Positions 1-9,257 of a DNA stretch of 43,500 bases are shown here, piece by piece; position 1 is the first letter of the stretch; the number at the start of each line of letters is the position of its first letter. The DNA is taken from assembly GCA_014529385.2 (NCBI GenBank), contig CM043967.1, positions 8,896,501 to 8,940,000 of the forward strand, read 5' to 3'. The stretch comes from Adiantum capillus-veneris. Its lineage: Eukaryota > Streptophyta > Polypodiopsida > Polypodiales > Pteridaceae. The position numbers and the translations under genes are program-made. Under the pieces are notes generated by a model. It searched no databases. It saw only the letters and a program-made list of their open reading frames with translations, and was not told the origin of the DNA.

Positions 1-54
1 ATTGCACATGTCCGTACGCTTTGCCACATTGCACATGTCCGTACGCTTTGCCAT
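1..54. repeat. 27-bp tandem duplication
   Basis: Two adjacent 27-base units (1-27 and 28-54) beginning ATTGCACATGTCC differ only in the last base. They lie inside the LTR remnant. More copies may lie to the left of the window. Confidence 0.9.
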
Positions 55-196
55 ATCAGCACGCATCCATATTGCGACATTGCACTGAGCTGAACAACCC
101 AGCAATTTCCACTTCAAAATCTGGGCTATTACGAGTAGATTTTGGCGTGGGATTCTGGCTAGCCGGACAGAGATGCCACGTCACCAAGTTGTGACA
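1..196 (-). repeat. GypA 3' LTR remnant (partial)
   Basis: This is the terminal part of a Ty3-type LTR, read on the minus strand. On the plus strand it ends in TTGTGACA, as do the GypB and GypC LTRs, and its CGTACG and GCATCCAT words recur in the GypB-type LTR around 2780-2810. A GypA integrase fragment lies immediately to the right, as expected for a 3' LTR of a minus-strand element. The polypurine tract expected next to it is no longer recognisable. The LTR continues beyond the left edge of the window. Confidence 0.55.
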
Positions 197-2100
197 CCAC
201 TATGCAGGAGCTATTAGATGAGAAATACTTCCTTCTTTAAAGTTTCTAAAATATAACTTTTGATCTGTATAACTTTTAGCGTTTTTATCTGCTTGCTGAA
301 TCCTTTCTTGGCTAAGGATATCATATCTTGCATGCATCTTGGTAAGAAAAGCTGGCGTACTAGGGAAGCTGGTAGTCTGGGAATCCATAATCCGTGGAGT
401 TCAAGGGGTCATATCATAATTCATCTCAAATTATGTAAATCCTGTGGCTCTGTGGATGGCTATTATAAGCAAATTATATCAATTGAAGATAAGTATCCTT
501 GTCTGTATATCTATCTGAAAATAAACCTGTAACATATCTTCTAGAACTTGGTTCACCCTTTCTGTTTGACCTTCAGTCTCATGGTGATCACCGCTACTCA
601 TATTGAGAGTGACATCTAACTTGGCACACACTTCGCACCAAAAATGTCCTCTGAACTTCCCTTCTCTATTAGCCACAATAGATATTTATAATAAATAAAT
701 TGGCTACTCGGGGAGCCTCCATGATCTTGATCATAGGTAGAAAATGTGCTATCTTGTTCAAACGAGTCAACCACTACCATAATAGAATCCTTCCCCTTGA
801 TGTTATTGGTATGGCCACTATAAAATTCTTAGAAATGCTTTGCCAATCAGAATCTGGAATTTATAAAGGTTGTAATAATAACCCAGGCACCTTAACTCTT
901 TCTAGTGACACTTGAAACATTTTGAAACATACTTCGCTTGAGATTTCGCCATCAAAGTGTTCTCTTTACTAGCTGTAAATTCTTATCTATGCCAAGATTG
1001 CGTGCACAAGGATATCATGACAATCGTGCTAAAATCTTTCTCCCAGTTCTTGTGTGCAAGGAACATAAAGCTTCCCTTTCCATTTAAGAAATCCATTTTC
1101 TACTGAAAATTTTGGAAGACTTGGTTAAGAACTACTTGATGAATTAGATGAGAGTGCATCATCAAGGTTTATCAATCCTGGATCGATCCTAGACCTTATT
1201 GATTGCAAATAAGGGTCTTCTAGCTTAGCTTCCTTAATCTTTTGAAGTAGGGTATTCTCTAAAACAATAAAACTCATATTATCCATAAGCTGTGATAATG
1301 CGTCAGCGACAACATTTTAAGCGGTGATGCAAATGGAAAAAAACTCGGTTGAATCAATCCCTTCTCCATATACTCGCCAATACATTTCTTGGCCTCAATC
1401 TCCTTCTTCGGACTCATTCTGAAAGGTGGTTTGTTGACTAGAGATGCCCTTGGTACAAGTTCTATCTTGTGCTCCACATTCCTGTGTAGAGACAACCAAG
1501 AAGATAATTCAAATTTAAAAACTTTTCAAAAATTGTACTCATATCTTTTCAAAAAGACCATAAGCAGATTTTACTTTACCTCCACCTCTTGTCGTGGCCA
1601 CCTTAGGAGGTACACAATAAATATTGGAAATAATAACAAAAATGAGCATACTTACATTCAATCTTGAGCATCCTCGTAGCCTTGGAAGGTTCCCCTAATA
1701 GAAAATCAAGCTCTCCGCGAATGAGCACCCTTTTGCCATCGAACTCAAACTGCTAGAAAAATCTATCGGTGGCTTCTCTCTAGCATGCAACTACTTGCCT
1801 TATACTCGTCAAAACGTGCTAAATGAGTGATCTCAAATTCCCATTTCTCCTCAAAGGACCGAATCCTGAGATGTAGTCCAGCCACTCGTTGATCCCAAAT
1901 TTCTGCTCCCTTGCCACAACTAACTTCACGGTATACTTATATTCTAAATGCTTCATGGGGAGTTGTAGCTTCTTGAAATTATGAAATAGCACAAGAACCA
2001 GAGAAGCTCTCCGACTCAATTGTACTTTTCGTCCTTTACAGGAACTTGAGAGACGGACCTCTCTACTCAATGATTGTCTAGTTTGCTTTCAGAGCACAAC
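197..2100 (-). pseudogene. GypA degenerate Ty3/gypsy pol
   Basis: Read on the minus strand, this is a broken gypsy polyprotein. At about 1680-1750 there is a protease-to-RT linker (DGKRVLIRGE). The start of reverse transcriptase follows at 1495-1310 (HKIELVP, PFRMSPKKE, MEKGLIQPS). The end of RNase H (NVVADALSQ) appears directly after it at about 1310, so the RT palm, the connection and most of RNase H are missing. Integrase follows: the core start at 870-760 (GKDSIMVVVDSF) and the stretch near the catalytic Glu at 600-540 (EGQTERVNQVLEDML). A C-terminal stretch lies at 390-290. There are several frameshifts and stops. The upstream stretch 1819-2070 is open but not confidently assigned. Confidence 0.8.
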
Positions 2101-2326
2101 TGCTCTGCAAATGTGTCTCAGATTGCTCGAGTGTAGTTTGAAGCCTCCTTGGTCACATCTCAAAGATAAGTACATGCAAAACACAAATATAGTAGCAAAC
2201 TCTGCGTAACTTATAGACAGATTATTACTTGTTGCGTTTGGCACGGAAAGCAACCTCCAATTGCAAACTCGTCCCGTGAACTTGTCTAACTATCACAGCA
2301 GGATCTTCTCATGCTCTTCCACCGGT
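2100..2326. other. Unassigned spacer with a decayed primer-site-like end
   Basis: No gene was recognised. The last bases before the LTR (2313-2324) match the plant primer-binding site, read on the plus strand as GCTCTGATACCA, at 8 of 12 positions. This hints that the LTR to the right once served as the 5' LTR of GypA. Confidence 0.35.
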
Positions 2327-2408
2327 TGTAACAGGCTTGGACACCCCAAGCGAGAAATCAATAGCAACACACGAACAAAAACTTCAAACTCACTTAACTT
2401 TAAGAGTA

Positions 2409-2411
<3 letters not shown>

Positions 2412-2457
<46 letters not shown>
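2412..2457. repeat. (AG)n microsatellite in LTR
   Basis: An uninterrupted AG run of about 46 bases inside the GypB 3' LTR. The equivalent place in the 5' LTR (16576-16591) has only about 16 bases, so the tract has expanded or contracted since insertion. Confidence 0.95.
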
Positions 2458-2460
<3 letters not shown>

Positions 2461-2825
2461 ACACGGCATGGCGGAGTTCTGCGCCCAGAAGCATTGGCCC
2501 CAAAGAGTGGCGCCCCTTTTGGTATTTCTATATCATTGATCATCGCAAAGTACAACTCCCGAGGGATCTTTGCTCGTGAGGCCCCAAGGGCTTTTTTATT
2601 CTTACAAGGGTTGCCCAAAAGCAGAGCCCAAAAAAGAAAGCAGGTTCAAAAGCACTTGTATCAAGAAGCATTTGTTCTCAAAAGCTAGGACCGGAGATTC
2701 CCAACAGCAGGCAACGTAATTTGCGGAAATCCGTACAGCCTGCTACGTGTGGCACTTGCAACGCAAATTGCGCAAATTCCGTACGCCCATGCCACGTCTG
2801 CATCCATACGATCTGCCACGTCAAC

Positions 2826-2940
2826 TGTAAAGCATTTACATATATAGAGCCAAAAAATTGCCATGCAAAACTAGAGCCAAACTGACCTTTCTTTCATGCC
2901 ATAAGGGCATGTTCCCACGGGGAGGGCTTGAAACCTAACA
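2826..2940 (-). repeat. TRIM-X 3' LTR, truncated
   Basis: These 115 bases (TGTAAAGCATTTACATAT to AAACCTAACA) match the last part of the complete LTR at 4271-4566. The first ~180 bases, including the GA tract, are absent. Confidence 0.85.
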
Positions 2941-2957
2941 ATCCCCCCCTCAAGCCC
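2941..2957 (-). promoter_or_regulatory. TRIM-X polypurine tract
   Basis: The minus strand reads CTTGAGGGGGGAT directly against the LTR that starts TGTTAGG. This is the expected plus-strand primer for reverse transcription. TRIM-Y has the same tract. Confidence 0.8.
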
Positions 2958-4257
2958 GAACGAGAAAAACCACTCATGCTATGGCGAGTTTTTGGTGTAC
3001 TCGTCAACCGTGAGTTTTAGGTTCTCTCACGACCAAGGATTTTGGTGTATCCACAACCTGGTGCTATGATAGTGAACCCCTTCTTGAACAAATAGGGTGT
3101 AGGTTGAAAAATTAGCTACCAACAAATGGAATTTTTGGTTCACTGCCCAACCTTGGGTTTAAGATGTACCCAGTAACCTCATAAGAAGCGGGACAAAAAT
3201 GGGCTGAGAACAAATGTTTTTGGGAGGTCTTACCACTTATGTATGTGTGGCAGTGTCTAACCCGTACAAAATTTGGACATGGCTGTAATGAAAAAATTGA
3301 TAGGCTTTTGATAAGAAATATTTGATTGTTTTTGACAATAGACAAAAGCCGACAAATCTATGACACTAAAAGTGGAAAAAATAGTTTTGAAAACTTGTAC
3401 CACAACCTCGAAGCAGATCTTCATGTTCTACATCAGTTTCCTTGTTGCTAGCTGTATCCGATTGACAAGAAAAGCCACAAAATTGGTCCAAATATGGCAT
3501 ACATCTCCAATGTGAAGCTTTAGATAATATTGTTAAAGAATGGATACATGCAAGTGCATGCCATTCCGAGCAACCAAAAACAAGCATGTGCCTTTGGACA
3601 TGTTGCGCACTAAAAAGCACATGGAGTATCTCTGTGTACTCCAAATTGATCACTTGCAAAACCACAAAGATCACCACCACTTTGCTAAACATCACCTTGA
3701 AGGCTACAATCACCTTCATTGACAAGGCCATTTTTACAAGTATCCTCAGTGGCTCACTGATTTGCTGTAGCATTTTGATATGCTAGTCGAAAGAGGAACG
3801 ACTCTATGTAGTGGCGTTCTGATATGTTGTTGTAATTCGTCAACAAACTCCTTTGCTAGACAACTCTCGAAGTCACCTCTTCACCCTTGCAGTATGAAGC
3901 GTTTTGAAATGCAATGAGAGCACTACTGACTTGGATCTGCTACAACTGTTTTGGATGCCTTTTGATTTGCTGCGAAAACTCCTTACCAATTCACCACATG
4001 ATGCACTGCTTAGGAACCGCTTGAGAGAGCGTTTTGATATGCCCACATAGGACTGCCGCCTAAAGCACTGCAGCGTGTTAGAACGCACAAGTCCGAGCAC
4101 GGTTTGCCTTGCTAGCGTCAAGAGCTACAACTCGCGAATTCTCTTACCTTTTGAGATGCTGGGCGCAGAGGCTTCTTCACCTGCCCGCCTAAGCTCTGCT
4201 AGTGCCATGTGAGCCTTGATGATGCTAACCTGCAGCGCTTATCCCCTGCCCGCCTGG
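2958..4257 (-). other. TRIM-X interior, no recognised gene
   Basis: The part next to the 3' LTR (2958-3240) is closely matched in TRIM-Y at 36178-36500, sharing for example TTTTTGGTGTACTC and ACCGTGAGTTTTAGGTT. The longest open stretch, 3366-3773 on the minus strand (135 codons), shows no gag, protease or RT motif and has no counterpart in TRIM-Y, so it is not called as a gene. Confidence 0.7.
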
Positions 4258-4269
4258 GCTCTGATACCA
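4258..4269 (-). promoter_or_regulatory. TRIM-X primer-binding site (tRNA-Met)
   Basis: The minus strand reads TGGTATCAGAGC one base inside the LTR. This is the standard plant retrotransposon match to the 3' end of initiator tRNA-Met. Confidence 0.9.
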
Positions 4270-4270
4270 G

Positions 4271-4345
4271 TGTTAGCTGTAGCGGGGCTATGGAGAATGC
4301 CTCCTGTGAGGAGCCATGGCGTGTAGGTGCAAGGCAAGGAGAAGG

Positions 4346-4403
<58 letters not shown>

Positions 4404-4566
4404 ACACAGCAATAAGACAAAAAAGACAGGCTATGATATTTTTGTTTTGATTGTAAAGCATTTACATATATAGAGCCAAAAAATTGCCATGCAAAACTAG
4501 AGCTGAACTGACCTTTCCCGCATGCCATAAGGGCATGTTCCCAGAGGGAGGGCTTGAAACCTAACA
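4271..4566 (-). repeat. TRIM-X 5' LTR, complete
   Basis: The LTR is 296 bp, beginning TGTTAGCTGTAGCGG and ending CCTAACA on the plus strand, with TG...CA ends and an inverted TGTTAG/CTAACA terminus. It carries an (AG)n tract at 4351-4399. Bounded by the primer site on the left and the TCAAC duplication on the right. Confidence 0.88.
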
Positions 4567-4732
4567 TCAACATGTCAGTGCATTTTAGGCCAGAGGTCAA
4601 GCTTTTGGTATTTGGGGTTTTAGGCCTCTCGGCCGGTGCTCCATAAGTTCTTTAAGTTGATTGGTAAAGTTTCTCTTGTCAACTCGGCCATTTCTCTTTT
4701 AGTTGGTCATGCCACATCATCACTTTGTGACA

Positions 4733-5197
4733 TTTCTCCCTCTTGAAAAAATTGTAATTGCCCTCGATTATGCTTGCAGAACTGATGTAAGCCAGAAACC
4801 AGTTCAGAAGACACTGACTCTAAGCACTAACGCACTAGACAACACATATCTAGCACTTGCACAAAGACGACAGTTAGTCAACAGTCAAATCACATTCACA
4901 TCACTACTTCTGTCGAGATCTTGGATGAGAATCATGATCTACGGCAACGTACTTAGCAATCACACATAGATTTGTCATTGATCTCTTACAGATGTCTCGA
5001 TTGACTAAATCTTGTTACTATCATGTCCATCTCATCTCTCCGGAAAACAAGACCGAAATGTTGCAGTCATTTCATCTTTCAAACATACACTCATATACTA
5101 CTCGTATGAAAGAGCACATGTAACAGATTCATTTCGGGAATTCCCAGTTCAAAGTACTTCTTTCATAAAGTCATCCAGCATAATACTGTCAGCCCCA
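4733..5197 (-). other. GypB 3' untranslated region with polypurine tract
   Basis: Directly inside the LTR the minus strand reads CAAGAGGGAGAAA, a polypurine tract (4733-4745). The rest aligns with the 3' untranslated region of GypC at 6782-7380, with shared stretches such as ATTGTAA...CCCTCGATTA and ACACATATCTAGCAC. This shows the two elements belong to one lineage. No gene was seen. Confidence 0.75.
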
Positions 5198-6100
5198 TCA
5201 GTATCCCTGAAATCCAAAGGAAGTCAGTGACTTTATTCCATCTGAGTAATTTGTGACAAAGGAGCGGAGTAACTCTCCTCTTATGTAGTTCACGGTTGCA
5301 CCAAATTCAACCCGTTGATCATCGGGAACTCTTGGAATAGTCGAAGCTAGACCAAAAGCCTCAAGGTAAAGTTCCAGTATGCGAGGAGTATCTGCCAAGT
5401 CCTCCTCCTCCATCCACTTCGCATCCACCAATGCTGGATAGTTGTTGACTAAGAACCACCTTTCACTTTTCTTTCCTTGTGAGCCAGTGTCTGTTCCGGA
5501 TTGAGAATCTCCTCGTTCTTTTCCACTTTAGGTTGCTCCTCAGGCGTTCACTGGCACCTCACCTTTGAAACGTTTTCAAAAGACTCACATGAAATGCAAT
5601 GTGAACATTCCAAGTATCTGGTAACTTCAATGTAAAGGATACATCATTGATCTTCTCTTAAATCTGGAAAGGGACATAGTATCACATACTTAGCTTTGGG
5701 AAAAGCCCATATGCATACCTTCTCAAACCATAAAAGCACCCAATCATTCTCCTCCAGCTGCAAGTCACGTCGATGCTTGTCTGCCTTCTTATGCCTTGCT
5801 TGAGACTTCTCAAGAGCCTCGCGTACCTTGGCAAAAGCAGTATCAAGATCTAGATCATACTGATCTACTTCAAAATCTTATCCTAGGTGCCTACAATAGG
5901 TGGAACCTTCTCGGTACCCTCGATGATCTCAAATGGTGCCTTCCCCGTATGCAATGTGTTGTTGTAGGCAAACTCCACCACGGGCAAATGCTTTTCCCAC
6001 TGAGTCTTTGATCCGAAATATAGGACTTCAACAAGTCTCAAAGTACTGAAATATAGGATTGCCGGTCTGTCGAGAAATGCAACCGTGTGCCAATGTTCTT
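5198..6100 (-). pseudogene. GypB integrase C-terminal half and chromodomain-like tail
   Basis: On the minus strand this encodes the end of integrase, beginning just before the GypC insertion point. Recognisable parts are the post-core stretch (HLPVVEFAYNNTLHTGKAPFE, shown here in pieces as PVVEFAYNNT and APFEIIEG) at 6000-5890 and the tail DAKWMEEEDLADTPRI near 5420-5370, which matches the chromodomain end of GypC. Chromoviral integrases carry such a module to steer insertion into chromatin. Several frameshifts and stops lie between 5440 and 5880. The N-terminal half of the same integrase is at 13078-13660, on the other side of GypC. Confidence 0.8.
6096..6100. repeat. GypC target site duplication, left copy
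   Basis: TTCTT at 6096-6100 is repeated at 13078-13082. The host sequence on both sides is GypB integrase, so the insertion site is exact. Confidence 0.9.
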
Positions 6101-6473
6101 TGTAACCGACTTGGACACTCCAAGTCAAGAATCAATCACGATAGCACCAAATAACCACTTCAAAACAGTTCACAGTTTACAATAGATTTGCACTGGCCCG
6201 GCAGAGTTCCGTGCCTAGAGATATTGGCCCCAAAGACTGGTGCCCCTTTCGGTATTTCTTTATGTATTAATCAATGTTCACCATACAAGAGAGCGGTTAG
6301 GGTTTCACTCTCAGACTCTGCGTCCATAGGCTCTGCAGAGTGTGAGCCCTCACCGCTTATTTAGATTACAAGGGTTGCCAAAAGCAGAGCCCCAAAAGCT
6401 TCCAATCAAAAGCAAGGTTTTCTCTCTCTCTCACACAAGCTCTCTTGAGCTTTTAATAAACTAAAGCAATAGT

Positions 6474-6531
<58 letters not shown>
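6474..6531. repeat. (CT)n microsatellite in GypC 3' LTR
   Basis: A run of about 58 bases, with a matching run in the other LTR at 12787-12839. Both copies have a shorter broken CT run about 50 bases before it. Confidence 0.95.
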
Positions 6532-6533
<2 letters not shown>

Positions 6534-6649
6534 GCGTAGGAAAATAAAGCAAAACTGACGCAAAAGCAATTGAAAAGCTGCCGCAAATTCAGCCAGCGCA
6601 ATTTTCGGATTTTCAGCCTGCTGCCAAGGTTATGGTTAGGATTTAGGAC

Positions 6650-6740
6650 AGTTTTTAGGGTTAGGGTTAGGCTTAGGGTTTCTGGCAGATTTTAGGGTTT
6701 GCAGGTTTTAGGGTTAGGGTTTGCAGAATTAGGGTTTTCA
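6650..6740 (-). promoter_or_regulatory. Telomere-like / telobox cluster in the 3' LTR
   Basis: The plus strand has seven TTAGGG words and four AGGGTTT words within about 90 bases, so the element's coding strand reads repeated CCCTAA and AAACCCT. AAACCCT is the plant telobox core, known from promoters and as a binding site of telomere-repeat-binding factors. The position near the start of the LTR fits a U3 promoter region. The regulatory role is inferred. Confidence 0.55.
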
Positions 6741-6781
6741 GCAGCTCGGCTCCCGAGCAGACACGTCATCACTTTGTGACA

Positions 6782-6795
6782 TACCCCCCTCTTGA
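6782..6795 (-). promoter_or_regulatory. GypC polypurine tract
   Basis: The minus strand reads TCAAGAGGGGGGTA directly before the 3' LTR start TGTCACAAAG, the expected site for plus-strand priming. Confidence 0.88.
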
Positions 6796-7380
6796 AAGCA
6801 TTGTAATCACCCTCGATTACGCCTGCAAAACAGACAGAGGCCACAAACCGTCATAGCAGACACCGATTGTTAGTACCTACGTACTAGGAACACATATCTA
6901 GCACATGTACCAATCGATAGTCACATCACACGACATCATAGGACATCACTAGACATCACAGGACATCACATGACATTCAACATTCATTCGGACCTTAGAC
7001 CATGATTTATCGGCAATGTAGCTAGCAATCGCATCTAGATCCAATCGGGACCTCATCGATGTCCGATTGACTAACCCCTATTGCAACCATGTCTATTCGA
7101 GATCAATCAGACCAAAATGCTGCAGTCATTTCGTCTATCAGTTCTTGCACTTAAAAGAAGTCAAGAACAAATCAGTATCATAATCAAGAATTACATTTCA
7201 TAAAGTCATACAGGTGAATACTGTCAGCTTTCAGTATCCCTGAAGCTCAAAGAGACATCAGTGACTCTAGTCTCTAAATCAAGGCATCTGTTGACAAAGG
7301 AGCGGAGTGACTCCCCTCTTGTGCATCCCACTGCACCAGATCTCCGGCCAAGTTGAATTATGGGTTCTATTTGAAGTAGA
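6796..7380 (-). other. GypC 3' untranslated region with a decamer repeat
   Basis: No gene lies here. It matches GypB 4746-5197. At 6932-6981 there are five tandem 10-base units of the form GACATCACAN, which GypB lacks. The region is about 585 bases. Confidence 0.7.
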
Positions 7381-9257
7381 CTATGCTAAACCAAAAGCAT
7401 CGAGGTAAAGTTTCACAATCTGAGGAGTATCTGTCAGGTCCTCCTCCTCCATCCACTTTGCATCCAATGCAGGATAGTTCTTGAACTTAACCAAAACAGC
7501 CTACCTTTGTTCTTCGTATCCTTATGTGCCAAAATCTGTTCAGGAATAAAGATCTCCTCGTTTTCTTCCACTTCGGGTTGCTCATCAGGCTCCCCATTAT
7601 CAGGCACATCACCTTTAAAGGTTTCAAGAGACTCACATGAAATGCATTGTGAATCCTCCAAGTATCAGGCAGTTTCAGTCGGAAGGAGACATCATTTATC
7701 TTTTCAGTGATCTGGAAAGGTCCGTAGTATCGCATACTAAGCTTTGGAAAAAGCCTCTCCTTTCCCTTTTTCTTTCTCAGGTGTGCCTTCTCAAAACGTA
7801 AGAGCACCCAATCATCCTCCTTCAATTTCAAGTCACGACGATGGCGATCTGCTGCCTTTTTCTATCGTTCTTGAGTTCTGCAAAGTCTCGCGAACCTTGG
7901 CAAACGCCGCATCTAAGTCTTGGTATATTCATCGGCTTCAAAAACCTTATCTTTCGTGCTTAGGAAGGGTGGAACCTTCGCAGCACCTTCAACAATCTCA
8001 AATGCAGCCTTCTCCATCGAAGAGTGTATCGTGTTATTGTAGGCAAATTCCACCAAAGGTAGGTACTTTTCCCATCAAGTCTTCTGATCCGAGATATAAG
8101 ACTTCAATAAATCTAAAACCATTGAATTGGCAATCTCAGATTTCCCGCCAGTCTGCGGGTGGAACGATGACGATAACTGCAACCGTGTGCCAATGTTCTC
8201 CCAAATTGCCTTCCAAAACAAACTCGTAAATCCGGGGTCTCTGTCGGAGACAATCATCTCAGGCATGCCATGTAATTTGAAGATCTGGGCCACAAACAGT
8301 CTCGCTAAGTAATTTGGCTTGACTGTTTTCTTCACTGGAATGAAATGAGCATGTTTGCTAAATCTGTCAATAACAGTCCAGATACCATCGTGACCACTCT
8401 GTGTTCTCGGGAGATCAAAAATGAAATCCATTGCAATACTTTCCGAGGGGCGGGTGGGTATGGGTGAAGGCTGTAACAATCCCTGTGCTTTATGCCTGTC
8501 AAACTTGACCTTCTGGCATACTAAGCAACTGTGCACAAACTCTTTCATATCCTTTTTGAGTCTCAGCCAAAAGAAGTATATCTCTACCCCTTTCATGGTG
8601 GTAGCAATGCCGCGGTGACCCGTAAAGGTGGACAGTGACATTCAGTCATAACCTTTTCTCTCAACGGCTGTGTAACGCACAATATGGTTTTTCTCATCAA
8701 GTAGCCATCCCGAATGGAATATCCCGCTGCTGTCTCCCCATCCCGTATCCGTGTGAAAATGTTTGCAAAATCTGTATCTGTGGCATACTGATCGACGGTA
8801 TCCTCAAAGCTCCTATGATGTATCACGGAAATAGCCAAAACCAACGGCTTCCGAGACAAAGCATCTGCCACTACATTCTTCTGTCCCTGCACATGGACAA
8901 TCTGGAAGTGAAATTGTGACAAGATGTTCGCCCACCGCATTTGCCTTTCCGAAAACTGCTTCTGTGACAAGAAGTAGCGCAAACTCTGATGGTTTGTAAA
9001 GACGGTAAAATCCGCTCCGTGTAGGTAATGCCGCCACTGAGTAGAGCATTGATAACCGCCAAAAGGTCTTTCTTATAAATCTGTGCTGTCATCTCCGGCC
9101 TTGAGAACAATCGACTCTCGTAAGCAATGACATGGCCTTCTTGCATTAAGACCACACCCAGACTACGACCACAAGCATCACAATATACTTCAAATGACTT
9201 CTGCAAGTCCGGCAAAGTCAAAACTGGTCCTGTAGTCAATTTGTCTTTCAATGTCTA
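7381..9257 (-). pseudogene. GypC RNase H, integrase and chromodomain
   Basis: In order on the minus strand: RNase H at 9251-8840 (FEVYCDACGRSLGVVLMQ, then FTNHQSLRYFLS and KNVVADALSRKP after a frameshift near 9040). The integrase zinc-binding region lies at about 8630-8500 (HRGI...CLVCQK). The catalytic core lies at 8440-8100 (SIAMDFIFDLP, IVSDRDPGF, FHPQTGGKSEIAN). The C-terminal part lies at 8050-7560 (VEFAYNNTIHS, YYGPFQI). The chromodomain lies at 7580-7400 ([14 protein letters not shown] and DAKWMEEEDLTDTP). An in-frame TAG separates RT from RNase H. Frameshifts occur near 9040, 8610 and in the chromodomain, with an in-frame TGA at about 8076. Integrase keeps the DRDP aspartate and the SEIAN glutamate. 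Confidence 0.88.

Larger units (their letters stand above)
2826..4566 (-). mobile_element. TRIM-X, small non-autonomous LTR retrotransposon
   Basis: This 1741-bp insertion lies inside the GypB 3' LTR and is flanked by perfect 5-bp duplications TCAAC (2821-2825 and 4567-4571). It has related terminal segments, a polypurine tract and a tRNA-Met primer site in the right places for a minus-strand LTR element. No gag or pol domain was recognised in its roughly 1.3 kb interior. Its size and lack of coding fit the TRIM/LARD kind of element. It is related to TRIM-Y at 35850-37704, sharing the interior next to the 3' LTR and parts of the LTR. The left LTR lacks its first part. Confidence 0.85.
2327..4732 (-). 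repeat. GypB 3' LTR, split by TRIM-X
   Basis: The LTR begins TGTAACAGGCTTGG and ends CTTTGTGACA on the plus strand. The segments 2327-2825 and 4572-4732 together align with the intact copy at 16498-17142, sharing for example GCATTGGCCCCAAAGA, AAAAGCAGAGCCCAAAAAAG and GGTCAAGCTTTTGGTATTTG. It carries an (AG)n tract at 2412-2457, which is much shorter in the right-hand copy. It may also have been the 5' LTR of GypA. Confidence 0.88.
6101..6781 (-). repeat. GypC 3' LTR
   Basis: On the plus strand it runs from TGTAACCGACTTGG to CACTTTGTGACA. It contains a CT microsatellite at about 6474-6531 and a cluster of TTAGGG/AGGGTTT motifs at 6650-6740. Next to its right end is the polypurine tract, which makes it the 3' LTR of a minus-strand element. 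Confidence 0.93.

Noticed and set aside
1819-2326. GypA and GypD as two halves of one element split by GypB
   Set aside because: Both sides appear to carry the end of the protease region, so the halves overlap in content and would not join into one polyprotein.
3366-3773. A gag gene in TRIM-X (135-codon ORF)
   Set aside because: No capsid or knuckle motif, and no counterpart in TRIM-Y.
6650-6740. A true telomere or telomere insertion
   Set aside because: The repeats are short, interrupted and present at the same place in both LTRs, so they are part of the element.
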